From: Frigoribacterium sp. JB110
Lineage (GTDB): Bacteria; Actinomycetota; Actinomycetes; Actinomycetales; Microbacteriaceae
Direction: 5' to 3'
Assembly: GCF_900163665.1 (NCBI RefSeq)
Contig: NZ_FUIA01000025.1
Coordinates: 124,001 to 188,000 of the forward strand
Length of the DNA: 64,000 nucleotides
Positions 53,546 to 62,558 of the stretch are shown piece by piece. The notes below the pieces were generated by a model. That model had not been told where the DNA came from. It did no database searches and worked only from the letters and a program-made list of their open reading frames with translations. The position numbers were made by a program, and so were the translations under genes. Position 1 is the first letter of the stretch, and each line of letters opens with the position of its first letter.

Positions 53546-54294
53546 TGGCCCACGACACAGGAAACGCGATCGATGTCACCGGGCTCGGCGTGCGATTCCG
53601 GCGCAACCGCCGCGGGCGCAGCGGCATCCTGTCGATGTTCGCCAGCGCGAATCGGCGCACGCCGAAGGACGAGTTCTGGGCCCTTCGCGATGTGTCCTTC
53701 TCCGTCAGACGGGGGGAGGCGATCGGCGTCGTCGGCAGGAACGGGCAAGGGAAGTCGACGCTGCTCAAGCTCGTCGCCAGAGTGTTGCTCCCCGACGAGG
53801 GCAACGTGCGCGTGAGCGCCGGCGTCGCCCCGCTGATCGAGCTGACGGGCGGCTTCGCGAACGACCTCACGGTGCGCGAGAACGTCCGCCTTGCGGCCGG
53901 GCTGCACGGCATGAAACGCGCCGAAGTCGCGGCCAGGTACGACGAGATCATCGACTTCGCGGAGCTGCGCGACTTCCAGAACACGCCGTTCCGCCATCTG
54001 TCGAGCGGGATGAAGGTGCGTCTCGCGTTCGCCGTCGTGTCTCGGCTCGACGAACCCATCCTCCTGGTCGACGAAGTGCTGGCCGTGGGCGACAAGGCCT
54101 TCCGGGAGAAGTGCTACGCGCGCATCGACGAGCTGCTCTCCGAGGAGCGCACACTGTTCTTCGTGAGCCACAGCGAGAAGGACCTGCGCCGGTTCTGCAC
54201 ACGCGGGCTGTACATCCGCGATCATCGTCTCGTGATGGATGCGCCGATCGATGACGTGCTCGACGCATACAACGAGGACAACGACACGAACTGA
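53545..54294 (+). CDS. ABC-2 polysaccharide exporter ATPase, copy 2 (Wzt-like)
   Basis: 249 aa. Walker A GRNGQGKSTLLK, LIELTGGFANDLTVRENVRLAAGLHG, signature RHLSSGMKVRLAFA and Walker B EPILLVDEVLAVGDKAF. The protein ends soon after the ABC domain and has no substrate-binding extension, like the short RfbE-type ATPases of mycobacterial galactan export. It overlaps the permease stop by one base. Confidence 0.9.
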   Translation: MAHDTGNAIDVTGLGVRFRRNRRGRSGILSMFASANRRTPKDEFWALRDVSFSVRRGEAIGVVGRNGQGKSTLLKLVARVLLPDEGNVRVSAGVAPLIELTGGFANDLTVRENVRLAAGLHGMKRAEVAARYDEIIDFAELRDFQNTPFRHLSSGMKVRLAFAVVSRLDEPILLVDEVLAVGDKAFREKCYARIDELLSEERTLFFVSHSEKDLRRFCTRGLYIRDHRLVMDAPIDDVLDAYNEDNDTN

Positions 54295-54634
54295 CGGCAG
54301 CGTTGCCACACTGACCGTGTTGAACCAGAACGGGCGCTCGGGATGGTGAGGCTTCGGCAGTCTCGTTCTCTGCATCGGATGTCGATGGCTCCCGTCGCTG
54401 ATGTCGATGTCGACGTCCGGCAAATCCTCGGGACTAAGATCCGCTGCTTCAAGCTGAAGCGGATCGACTCCTGCCGCATCGAGTTCCGTGAGAACCGTCT
54501 CGCCGCTTGCGCCGCGGTGCGTCGCGACGACCTGCGCCCCCGCGATTCCTGCTGCGTACTCCTGAACGGCACCGGCAACCGACGACTGCGGCGCGTGGAG
54601 GCCGTCCGATTCATCTCGGAGAGCAGCGTACCGA
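54295..54634. other. Gap with a coding-like but startless minus-strand frame
   Basis: No complete gene. On the minus strand one frame stays open across the whole gap and continues into the flanking genes' antisense. It has GC-rich third positions and protein-like content (SSVAGAVQEYAAGIAGAQVV, LSPEDLPDVDIDISDGSHR) but no plausible start codon or ribosome site in the gap. It could be the decayed end of a lost gene; I do not recognise the family. Confidence 0.35.
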
Positions 54635-56422
54635 TCACTCCAGCCGGGTCGACAGCTCCAGCCACTTCTCCTCGAGGGCCGCGGCCTCGTCCTCCAGCTC
54701 GGCGATCTTCGCCATCTCGGAGCCGAGCAGCTCGAAGTCCGCCTGGTCGAGGTCGGCCAGGCCCGCCCGCTTCTTGTCTGCCTGGCTGCGCAGCTTCTCG
54801 GCGCGTCGCTCCACGGAGGAGAGCTCCTTCTCCAACGTGCGCAGCTCGGCGCCTGACAGCTCCGGAGACCGCTTCTGCTGCGCACCTCCGGCCGGGGGAG
54901 AAGCGGCACCCGCAGCGTCCTGTGCGGCTCGCAGCTTGAGGTACTCGTCGATGCCGCCTGGCAGGTGCCGCAGCGAGCCGTCCAGAATCGCGTACTGCTG
55001 GTCGGTGACGCGCTCGAGCAGGTACCGGTCGTGCGAGACGACCAGCAGCGTGCCCGGCCACGAGTCGAGCAGATCCTCCATCGCGGCGAGCATGTCGGTG
55101 TCGAGGTCGTTCGACGGCTCGTCGAGGATCAGCACGTTCGGCTCGTCGAGCAGCACCAGCAGCAGCTGAAGCCGACGCTGCTGGCCGCCGGAGAGATCGC
55201 GCACCGGCGTCGACAGCTCGCTGGAGCGGAAGCCCAGCCGTTCCAGAAGCTGCGCGGGCGTCATCTCCTTGCCGCCGGAGACGTAACTCGTCCTCTGCTC
55301 TGCCAGCACCTCGCGCACCCGCATGTGCTGCACGGCGTCGAGTTCGGCCAGCCGCTGGTCGAGGTAGGCCACGCGGACCGTCTTGCCGCGCTTCACTCGC
55401 CCGCTCGTGGGCGTCACATCGCCGGAGATCAGTCCCAGCAGCGTCGACTTGCCAACGCCGTTCTGGCCGAGGATGCCGGTGCGCTCACCCGGCGCGATGC
55501 GCCATTCGACGTCGTGCAGCACGGTGCGCCCGTCGTAGGCGACGCCCGCGTCGAGCAGGTCGACGACGTCTTTGCCGAGCCTGGCGGTCGCCAGCTGCGA
55601 CAGCTGCACGGAGTCGCGCACGGGCGGCTCGTCGGCGATCAGCGCATTCGCCGCGTCGATCCGGAACTTCGGCTTCGACGTGCGCGCCGGGGCACCCCGC
55701 CTGAGCCAGGCCAGCTCCTTGCGCATCAGGTTCTGCCGCTTCTCCTCGACGACCTCCCGCTGCCGCTGGCGCTCCACCCGCTGCAGCACGTACGCGGCGT
55801 ATCCGCCCTCGAACGGGTCGACGATTCCGTCGTGCACCTCCCACATCCGTGTGCACACTGCGTCGAGGAACCACCGGTCGTGCGTCACGAGCAGCAGAGC
55901 GCCCTGATTCGCGCCCCAGCGGGTGCGCAGGTGCTCAGCCAGCCAGGTGATGCCCTCGACATCGAGATGGTTGGTCGGCTCATCGAGCGCGATCACGTCC
56001 CACTCGGCCACGAGCAGCACTGCCAGCGCGACTCTGCGGCGCTGGCCGCCGGAGAGCGTCGAGACGGCGACCTCCAGGTCGAGGTCGCCCGCGAGCCCCC
56101 GTACGATGCTCCGGATGCGCGCGTCGCTTCGCCACGTGTGATCCGGCACATCTCCGACGATCGCGTGTCGCACGCTGTCCGACCCTGTCAGCTCATCGGT
56201 CTGGGTGAGCATGCCCACCCGCAGGCCCCTGCGGCGCGTGACGCGCCCCGCATCCGGCTCCGACATGCCCGTGAGGATCTTCATCAGCGTCGACTTGCCG
56301 TCGCCGTTGCGCCCGACGATGCCGACGCGGTCGCCCTCGGAGATGCCGACGGTGACGTCGTCGAGCACGACCTTCGCGGGGAACTCCTGGTGCAGGCTCT
56401 CGGCCCCGAGCAGATGCGCCAT
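54635..56422 (-). CDS. ABC-F family ATPase (Uup/EttA-like)
   Basis: 595-aa duplicated ABC protein without membrane domains. ABC1: Walker A GRNGDGKSTLMK, signature TLSGGQRRRVALA, Walker B ALDEPTNHLD. ABC2: GQNGVGKSTLLG, LSGGQQRRLQL, LILDEPSNDLD. The interdomain linker lies at about residues 225-290, and a C-terminal Glu/Lys/Ala-rich coiled coil (about 510-595) resembles the DNA-binding tail of Uup. It acts on ribosomes or DNA branch structures. It is translated directly after a MarR gene (TGATG overlap). Confidence 0.92.
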   Translation of the reverse strand: MAHLLGAESLHQEFPAKVVLDDVTVGISEGDRVGIVGRNGDGKSTLMKILTGMSEPDAGRVTRRRGLRVGMLTQTDELTGSDSVRHAIVGDVPDHTWRSDARIRSIVRGLAGDLDLEVAVSTLSGGQRRRVALAVLLVAEWDVIALDEPTNHLDVEGITWLAEHLRTRWGANQGALLLVTHDRWFLDAVCTRMWEVHDGIVDPFEGGYAAYVLQRVERQRQREVVEEKRQNLMRKELAWLRRGAPARTSKPKFRIDAANALIADEPPVRDSVQLSQLATARLGKDVVDLLDAGVAYDGRTVLHDVEWRIAPGERTGILGQNGVGKSTLLGLISGDVTPTSGRVKRGKTVRVAYLDQRLAELDAVQHMRVREVLAEQRTSYVSGGKEMTPAQLLERLGFRSSELSTPVRDLSGGQQRRLQLLLVLLDEPNVLILDEPSNDLDTDMLAAMEDLLDSWPGTLLVVSHDRYLLERVTDQQYAILDGSLRHLPGGIDEYLKLRAAQDAAGAASPPAGGAQQKRSPELSGAELRTLEKELSSVERRAEKLRSQADKKRAGLADLDQADFELLGSEMAKIAELEDEAAALEEKWLELSTRLE

Positions 56423-56919
56423 CAGGCGTTCTCCACGCCGATGCTGAGGTGGCGCAGCAGGGCGGCGAGCCTCGTGCGTTCGGTCGGGGACAGGGAGTGC
56501 AACAAGTCGGCCTCTGCATCGATGAGTCGGGTGATGGCCGCATCCACGCGGATGAGGCCTGGTTCGGTCAGGAAGACGAGCACGCTGCGCCCATCATCCG
56601 GGTCGGCCTCTCGGCGCACCAGCCCTCGATCGACGAGCTTGTCGATCCGATTGGTCATGGTGCCGGATGACACGAGCGTCTGCTGCAGGAGCGTCTTCGG
56701 GCTGAGCTGGTAGGGCTCTCCTGCGCGGCGCAGCGCCGACAGGACGTCCCACTCCCACGGCTCGATGTCCGTGCGGTCGAAGGCGGCGCGCCTGGCGTGC
56801 TCGAGGTGGTGTGAGAGCCTGTCGACGCGCGAGAGCACCTCCATCGGCGAGAAGTCGAGGTCGGGGCGCTGGGCGCGCCATGCGCCGACGATCCGGTCGA
56901 CCTCATCCGCTTCTGCCAT
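56422..56919 (-). CDS. MarR-family transcriptional regulator
   Basis: 165-aa winged-helix dimer. The core reads IEPWEWDVLSALRRAGEPYQLSPKTLLQQTLVSSGTMTNRIDKLVDRGLVRREADPDDGRSVLVFLTEPG, with the DxRs wing. An N-terminal helix (EVDRIVGAWRAQRPDL) and C-terminal dimerisation helices are intact. It is co-transcribed with the ABC-F gene and probably controls it in response to a small molecule. CTGGAGGG precedes the ATG. Confidence 0.92.
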   Translation of the reverse strand: MAEADEVDRIVGAWRAQRPDLDFSPMEVLSRVDRLSHHLEHARRAAFDRTDIEPWEWDVLSALRRAGEPYQLSPKTLLQQTLVSSGTMTNRIDKLVDRGLVRREADPDDGRSVLVFLTEPGLIRVDAAITRLIDAEADLLHSLSPTERTRLAALLRHLSIGVENA

Positions 56920-57064
56920 CCCTCCAGTATCGCAGGGGGCCGCGCGCGGCCGTGCTCACCTGACACCTTCTGCTGGTTGCAGGCCGATCTCGGAGCATCT
57001 GGCGTCAGTTGAAGCCTCGCGGATGTCGCATGGCAGACTGGAGGGAGTGGCCTTTCGGTCGCAG

Positions 57065-57136
57065 TCCGCCATGGTGTAATGGCAGCACAACAGCCTTTGG
57101 AGCTGTGAGGTCTAGGTTCGAGTCCTGGTGGCGGAG
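57065..57136 (+). tRNA. tRNA-Gln (TTG)
   Basis: Acceptor TCCGCCA pairs with TGGCGGA, anticodon stem ACAGC/GCTGT with loop CTTTGGA, and T arm CTAGG-TTCGAGT-CCTGG. The discriminator is G and CCA is not encoded. Only 4 nt separate its 3' end from the glmU start codon. Confidence 0.95.
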
Positions 57137-57140
57137 CGTG

Positions 57141-58598
57141 ATGCACGAGAATCTTGCGATCGTAGTCCTGGCGGCGGGTCAGGGCACCCGGATGAAGTCG
57201 AAGCTTCCGAAGGTGCTCCATCCGATCGGCGGCCGTCCCCTCGTCGGACATGTGCTCCACACGGCGGACGCGCTCGGCGCAGCCGTGATCGAGGTCGTGG
57301 TGCGGCACGAACGTGACCGCGTCGTCGACGTGATCGGCGATCACCCCGGTCTCGTCGTCGTCGATCAGGACGACGTGCCAGGCACAGGGCGCGCCGTGCA
57401 GCTCGCGGTCGACGCGCTGCCTCAGGATTTCTCCGGTGACGTGCTCGTGCTCTCCGGCGACGTGCCGCTGCTCGAGGCCGAGCAGCTCTCCGCGCTCATC
57501 ACGGAGCACCGCGACGCACGGGCCGAGGCGACGATCCTCTCGGCTGAGCTCGAGGACGCAACGGGCTACGGCCGGATCATCCGCGACACAGCGGGCGCGG
57601 TGAACCGCATCGTCGAGCACCGCGACGCCAGCGACGTCGAACGGGCCGTGCGCGAGATCAACGCGGGCGTCTACGTGTTCCGCGCGAGCACGCTCAGGGA
57701 GCACCTGCCGAACCTCTCGTCCGATAACGCGCAGGGCGAGCTCTACCTGACCGAGGTCGTCCGGATGCTCCGCGACGCGCATCGCTCGGTCGCCGCGAGC
57801 GTGGCTCCGGATGCGCGGGTCGCCCTCGGAGTCAACGATCGCGTGCAGCTCGCGGAGGCCGGCGCGATCCTCAACGATCGGATCGTGCGCCGCTGGCAGC
57901 GCGATGGCGTCACCGTCAAGGACCCGGCGACCACCTGGATCGACGACACCGTGACGCTGGCGCCCGACGTCACGATCCTGCCGAACACGCACATCCTGGG
58001 CGCGACCACCGTCGATGAGGACGCCACGATCGGCCCGGACACATCGCTCGTCGACTGCGAGGTCGGCCGGGGCGCGAGCATCCATCGCTCCGACGCCACG
58101 CTCGCGGTCTTCGGCGCGGAGAGCACCGTCGGGCCGTTCTCGTACGTGCGAGCAGGGACGACGCTGGGAGACGGCGGCAAGATCGGCACGTTCGTCGAGG
58201 TGAAGAACTCCACCATCGGCGACGGCAGCAAGATTCCGCACCTGTCGTACATCGGAGATGCGACGATCGGCCGCAGCGCGAACATCGGGGGAGGGGCGAT
58301 CACGGCGAACTACGACGACGTGAACAAGCACCGAACCGAGATCGGCGATCAGGTGCACACGGGTACGCACAACGACTTCGTGGCGCCCGTTAGGATCGGA
58401 GACGGCGCGAAGACGGGGGCGGGGGCAGTGATCCGCAAGGACGTCAAGCCCGGCGCCCTGGCCCTGAGCGTTGCGCCGCAGCGCAATGTCGAGGGCTGGG
58501 TGGAGAAGAACAGGGCAGGTACCGAGGCGGCCGACGTGGCCGCACGGGCGCGTCGAGCAGAAGAGGCAGCCGGTGGGTCAGAAGAAGAAGCACGTTGA
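57141..58598 (+). CDS. glmU: Bifunctional UDP-GlcNAc pyrophosphorylase / GlcN-1-P acetyltransferase
   Basis: Makes UDP-GlcNAc for peptidoglycan. The N-terminal uridyltransferase has LAAGQGTRMKSKLPKVLHPIGG, VLSGDVPLL and EINAGVYVF. The C-terminal left-handed beta-helix has SYVRAGTTLGDGGKIGTFVEVKNS, IGDATIGRSANIGGGAITANYD and a DVKPGALALSVAPQR end. 485 aa. The ATG at 57141 is 4 nt after tRNA-Gln, and its only SD-like sequence (GGAG) is the tRNA 3' end. An upstream extension would run through the tRNA and is rejected. It overlaps prs by 26 nt. Confidence 0.95.
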   Translation: MHENLAIVVLAAGQGTRMKSKLPKVLHPIGGRPLVGHVLHTADALGAAVIEVVVRHERDRVVDVIGDHPGLVVVDQDDVPGTGRAVQLAVDALPQDFSGDVLVLSGDVPLLEAEQLSALITEHRDARAEATILSAELEDATGYGRIIRDTAGAVNRIVEHRDASDVERAVREINAGVYVFRASTLREHLPNLSSDNAQGELYLTEVVRMLRDAHRSVAASVAPDARVALGVNDRVQLAEAGAILNDRIVRRWQRDGVTVKDPATTWIDDTVTLAPDVTILPNTHILGATTVDEDATIGPDTSLVDCEVGRGASIHRSDATLAVFGAESTVGPFSYVRAGTTLGDGGKIGTFVEVKNSTIGDGSKIPHLSYIGDATIGRSANIGGGAITANYDDVNKHRTEIGDQVHTGTHNDFVAPVRIGDGAKTGAGAVIRKDVKPGALALSVAPQRNVEGWVEKNRAGTEAADVAARARRAEEAAGGSEEEAR

Positions 58599-59607
58599 GC
58601 TCGACCGCGACAAGGGCGTAGCGCCCGGTGTCGTGACCAAGACGAAGAAGCGCCTGGTGGTGGTCGCCGGCCGTTCGCACCCCGAACTGGCGACATCCGT
58701 GGCCGAGCACCTCGGCATCGAGGTGGCGCCGACCGAGCACCGCACCTTCGCTTCCGGCGAGATCTACACGCGCTTCGAGGTGTCGATGCGCGGCTCTGAC
58801 GTCTTCCTCATCCAGTCGTTCTCTCAGAACGTCAACGAAGAGCTGATGGAGCTGCTCATCATGCTCGACGCGCTCAAGCGCGCCTCAGCCAAGCGCGTCA
58901 CCGTCGTGGCGCCGTACTACCCGTACTCGCGCCAGGACAAGAAGGGTCGCGGCCGCGAGCCGATCTCGGCACGACTCATCACCGATCTCATCGCGCAGGC
59001 CGGCGCGGACCGCATCATGAGCGTCGACCTGCACGCATCCCAGATCCAGGGCTTCTTCGACGGTCCCGTCGATCACCTGTTCGCCAAGCCCGTGCTGATG
59101 AACCACTTCAAGGAGTCGTTCACCGACGCAGAACGCGAGAACCTCACGGTCGTCTCGCCCGACATGGGGCGCGTGCGCGTGGCCGACCAGTGGTCGGAAT
59201 CGCTGGGCGCACCGCTCGCGATCATCCACAAGCGCCGCGACCCGAAGGTCGCCAATCAGATCACGGTGCACGAGATCGTCGGGCAGGTCGCCGGCCGCAC
59301 CTGCCTCCTCGTCGACGACATGATCGACACGGCAGGCACCATCGTCAAGGCGGCACAGGCGCTGAAGGCCAACGGCGCCGAGAAGGTCATCGTCGGTGCG
59401 ACTCACGCGATCCTCAGCGGCCCCGCTGTCGAGCGGCTCGGCGACGAGGCGATCGATCGCGTCGTCGTCACCGACACCGTTCCTGTCCCCGAGGAGCGCC
59501 GATTCGAGAACCTCACCGTGCTCTCCAGCGCACCGCTGCTCGCCCGTGCGATCCGCGAGGTCTTCGACGACGGCTCCGTCACGAGCATGTTCGACGGGGC
59601 CGCCTGA
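58573..59607 (+). CDS. prs: Ribose-phosphate pyrophosphokinase
   Basis: Makes PRPP from ribose-5-phosphate and ATP. It has VVAGRSHPELATSVAEHLG, ASGEIYTRFEVSMRGSDVFLIQS, PYYPYSRQDKKGRGREPISA (ATP/flexible loop), SVDLHASQIQGFF, VSPDMGRVRVADQ and the PRPP loop CLLVDDMIDTAGTIVKA. The ~30-residue Lys-rich leader (GQKKKHVELDRDKGVAPG) follows from taking GTG 58573, which has GAGG 6 nt upstream and lies inside the glmU 3' end. 344 aa. The glmU-prs pairing is standard in actinobacteria. Confidence 0.94.
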   Translation: MGQKKKHVELDRDKGVAPGVVTKTKKRLVVVAGRSHPELATSVAEHLGIEVAPTEHRTFASGEIYTRFEVSMRGSDVFLIQSFSQNVNEELMELLIMLDALKRASAKRVTVVAPYYPYSRQDKKGRGREPISARLITDLIAQAGADRIMSVDLHASQIQGFFDGPVDHLFAKPVLMNHFKESFTDAERENLTVVSPDMGRVRVADQWSESLGAPLAIIHKRRDPKVANQITVHEIVGQVAGRTCLLVDDMIDTAGTIVKAAQALKANGAEKVIVGATHAILSGPAVERLGDEAIDRVVVTDTVPVPEERRFENLTVLSSAPLLARAIREVFDDGSVTSMFDGAA

Positions 59608-59705
59608 GCGTCACAGGGGATTCATATCCGGATCCGATCCGCTGCTTCGCATTCGGCTCTAGTCTGGCGGTACCGACTCACCGCGACGCCGACAAGGGGC
59701 CCACG

Positions 59706-60134
59706 ATGAACCGAACCGCACGCACAGGATCCGCAATCGCAGGAGCCGCAGGAATCGTCGTCCTCGCCGGATGCGGAGCCGTCACCGTCGGTTCTGGAGA
59801 GGCGGAGTCGTCGACGGACGGCGACACGTCGTCGGGCGGATACTCCGACGGCACGTACGCCGCTGAGGGCACCTATCAGACGCCGGAGACCGTTGAGACG
59901 ATCACGGTGACGGTCACTCTGGAAGACGAGGTCGTCGCCGAGGTGGAGGTGACGGGCGACCCGCAGGCGCCGGAGACCGAGGAGTACCAGGGTCAGTTCA
60001 TCGACGGCATCGCCGATGAGGTCGTGGGCGTGGACATCGACGATCTCGACGTCAGCCGTGTCGCCGGCTCGTCGCTGACGAGTGGTGGCTTCAACCAGGC
60101 GATCGATCAGATCAAGCAGGACGCCGCAGCCTGA
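59706..60134 (+). CDS. FMN-binding-domain lipoprotein
   Basis: 142-aa lipoprotein (lipobox LAGC, Cys23) with a Ser/Asp/Gly linker and a single FMN_bind domain. VTVTLEDEVVAEVEVTGDPQ leads to SSLTSGGFNQAIDQI, whose Thr-Ser-Gly block resembles the site where ApbE attaches FMN covalently through a threonine. It is the electron-accepting partner in the three-gene flavin operon with the ApbE and RnfD/FNR genes that follow. A TAGTCT box about 45 nt upstream is a candidate -10. Confidence 0.87.
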   Translation: MNRTARTGSAIAGAAGIVVLAGCGAVTVGSGEAESSTDGDTSSGGYSDGTYAAEGTYQTPETVETITVTVTLEDEVVAEVEVTGDPQAPETEEYQGQFIDGIADEVVGVDIDDLDVSRVAGSSLTSGGFNQAIDQIKQDAAA

Positions 60135-60135
60135 C

Positions 60136-61002
60136 ATGACAGACGCAGCGTGGCGATTCGACGCGATCGGCACGTCGTGGGAGATCGTCGCTCCTGCACC
60201 GCTCGGCGACGGACGCCGCCGAGCGGTCACCGAGACCATTGATCGCTTCGACGCCGAATGGTCGCGCTTCCGCGCCGACTCGCTGGTCTCCCGCCTCGGC
60301 GCGCGAGGGGGCCAGGCGCCCGCACCCGCAGATGCCCTGGCCATGCTCGATCTGTACGCCGAGCTGTCACTGGCGACGGATGGTGCCGTGAACCCGCTGG
60401 CCGGGGAATCGCTGGAGCGGCTCGGGTACGACGCGGCATACTCGCTGCGCTCATCCGGGGAGACACTCGCGGCTCCCGCCAGATGGAGGGACAGGATGAC
60501 CTGGCGCGACGGCGCGCTCCGCATCGAGGGCACAGCGGTCGTCGACGTCGGCGCGCTCGGCAAAGGGCGCCTCGTCGACCGGGTCGCGGATCTCATCCCC
60601 GACGCCGTCGCGATCGACGCGGGCGGCGACATCCGGATCGGCTCGAAGCCTCAGCGCATCGCACTCGAGCATCCGTATGACGCACGCAGGGCGATCGGCG
60701 CCGTCACGGTGCGCGACGAGGCACTGTGTGCGTCGTCGTCGAACCGGCGCGCGTGGGGCGACGGGCTGCACCATGTGATCGATGCCCGCACAGGAGTGCC
60801 GGTGCGCACGATCGTCGCCAGCTGGGCGATCGCGATGGACGCGATGACCGCGGACGCTGCGGCGACGGCGCTGTTCTTCGACGGAGGCCCGCGCTTCGCC
60901 AAGGATCACGGTGTGCACTGGGTGCGCATGCACTCCGACGGCAGAGCAGAATGGTCGTTGGGGGAGCGGATCGAGAAAGGCGAGGCGGAGCTGTTCAGAT
61001 GA
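60136..61002 (+). CDS. apbE: FAD:protein FMN transferase
   Basis: 288-aa ApbE: FDAIGTSWEIVAP start, VDVGALGKGRLVDRVADLI (FAD site), AIDAGGDIRIG, and C-terminal HHVIDARTGVPV plus AMTADAAATALFF with the metal-binding Asp. It flavinylates the FMN_bind lipoprotein encoded 1 nt upstream. No signal peptide or lipobox is seen, so it may act before export. The ATG at 60136 begins the frame after the upstream TGA; it overlaps the next gene (ATGA). Confidence 0.92.
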   Translation: MTDAAWRFDAIGTSWEIVAPAPLGDGRRRAVTETIDRFDAEWSRFRADSLVSRLGARGGQAPAPADALAMLDLYAELSLATDGAVNPLAGESLERLGYDAAYSLRSSGETLAAPARWRDRMTWRDGALRIEGTAVVDVGALGKGRLVDRVADLIPDAVAIDAGGDIRIGSKPQRIALEHPYDARRAIGAVTVRDEALCASSSNRRAWGDGLHHVIDARTGVPVRTIVASWAIAMDAMTADAAATALFFDGGPRFAKDHGVHWVRMHSDGRAEWSLGERIEKGEAELFR

Positions 61003-62558
61003 CCGGATCACCCAGAGCCTGGTACCTGCGGGCAATGCGCCTGCTCGGCAGGGCGTCGATGTACCGACTCACTCTGCTGTCGCTGGCAGCCCTCGTGGCC
61101 GTCGCCCTCGCCGCGTCGGCGTTCGACCTGCTCGCTGCCACTCCGGCATCCATCGCGCTCACCGCAGCGGTTCTCGTCATCGTCGGCTCCGGCGTCGACA
61201 TGCTGGGGCACCGCATGCGGGGAACAGCGTGGCGCGCAGAATCGACGCTGATCACCGCCGGGATCCTGCTGTTCGTGCTTCGACCGGGCACGGATGCCGC
61301 CGCGCTGGTCGGTGCGGCCGTCGGGGCCGCGATCGCCGTGGCATCGAAGCACCTCCTCTCTTGGCGGGGTCGTCACATTCTCAACCCGGCGGCGGCCGGC
61401 GCCACGGGCGCGACGCTCGTCGCGCTCGCACCGTGGATCGGTGGAGGCTCGGCCTGGTGGGTGGGCTCGCCCGTGATGTTCGTGCCAGTGCTGCTCGCCG
61501 GTGTCGTCGTGCTGTGGCGCACCGAGCGCGTCAGAGTCGTCGCGCTGTTCTTCCTCGTCGCGGTCGTCGTCGCAGTGGTGCGCACGATCGTGCAGCTGAA
61601 CGCCAGCGGCGCATCGATGGCACTGGACGACCTGCTCACAGCCGTCATCGTGCAGTCGCCGTACCTGTTCCTCGGCGCGTTCATGCTGTCGGAGCCGCTG
61701 ACCCAGCCGCCGCGGCGCTGGCAGCAGTACGTCGTGGCCTGCATCGTCGGAGCACTGGCCGGATGGCCGCTGTCCGTCGGTGCGATCACCCTCGGGCAGG
61801 AGCGTGCGCTGCTGATCGGCAACATCGTGGCGTTCTGCTTCGCCGCGCGTTCGGCCGTGCGGCTGACGCTCGCCGACGCCAAAGACCTGACGCCCACCGT
61901 GCGTGAGCTGAGTCTCACCGCGGCGGGCGACATCCGGTTCGTGCCTGGCCAGTACCTCGAGCTCGAGGTGCCGCACCGCGGCGCGGACGCGCGGGGCACC
62001 AGGCGCGAGTTCTCGATCGTCTCCGCACCAGAGGACCTGCCGGAGCTGCGCGTCGCCTATCGCGCAGTCGGCACCGCGCCGCCGTCCACGTACAAGGCGG
62101 CGCTCGCCAGGGCGGTCCAGGGGCACAAGCTCCGCGCCACGGGCGTGTGGGGCGACTTCGTGCTGCCCCGCGACGCAGAACAGCCCCTGCTGCTGGTTGC
62201 CGCCGGGATCGGCATCACACCGTTCGTCTCGCAGCTGCGCCATCGGCGTATGGCGGGCGAGATGGGAGACATCGTGGTCGTGTACGTCGCACGCACGGCG
62301 GATGAGCTGGCGTACCGAGACGAGCTCGAGCGAGCCGGCGTTCCCGTGCACATCGTGACCCCCGATCATCCCGGCCGGATGCCCGCACAGTGGACGTGGC
62401 AGAGCGAACGTCTCACGGGAACCGCGCTCGCGGATGCGGTGCCCGGTGTGGACGAGCGCCGCGCCTACGTCTCGGGCCCTCCCGGCCTGATCGCCGGGCT
62501 CTCCCCGACGCTGCAGAGGGCGCGATCCGTCACGACCGACGCATTCGCCGGTTATTGA
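60999..62558 (+). CDS. Membrane RnfD/NqrB-like domain fused to ferredoxin-NADP reductase domain
   Basis: 519-aa fusion. Residues 1-305 are ~9 transmembrane helices including HILNPAAAGATGATLVAL, LTAVIVQSPYLFLGAFMLSEPLTQPPRRWQQY and TLGQERALLIGN, like RnfD/NqrB. Residues 320-519 are an FNR-type module: RFVPGQYLELEVPH, RREFSIVSAPED (FAD), LLLVAAGIGITPFVSQLRH (NAD(P)) and YVSGPPGLI. It would pass electrons from NAD(P)H through FAD into the membrane and on to the FMN-linked lipoprotein. It ends 7 nt into the convergent kinase gene. Confidence 0.88.
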   Translation: MTGSPRAWYLRAMRLLGRASMYRLTLLSLAALVAVALAASAFDLLAATPASIALTAAVLVIVGSGVDMLGHRMRGTAWRAESTLITAGILLFVLRPGTDAAALVGAAVGAAIAVASKHLLSWRGRHILNPAAAGATGATLVALAPWIGGGSAWWVGSPVMFVPVLLAGVVVLWRTERVRVVALFFLVAVVVAVVRTIVQLNASGASMALDDLLTAVIVQSPYLFLGAFMLSEPLTQPPRRWQQYVVACIVGALAGWPLSVGAITLGQERALLIGNIVAFCFAARSAVRLTLADAKDLTPTVRELSLTAAGDIRFVPGQYLELEVPHRGADARGTRREFSIVSAPEDLPELRVAYRAVGTAPPSTYKAALARAVQGHKLRATGVWGDFVLPRDAEQPLLLVAAGIGITPFVSQLRHRRMAGEMGDIVVVYVARTADELAYRDELERAGVPVHIVTPDHPGRMPAQWTWQSERLTGTALADAVPGVDERRAYVSGPPGLIAGLSPTLQRARSVTTDAFAGY

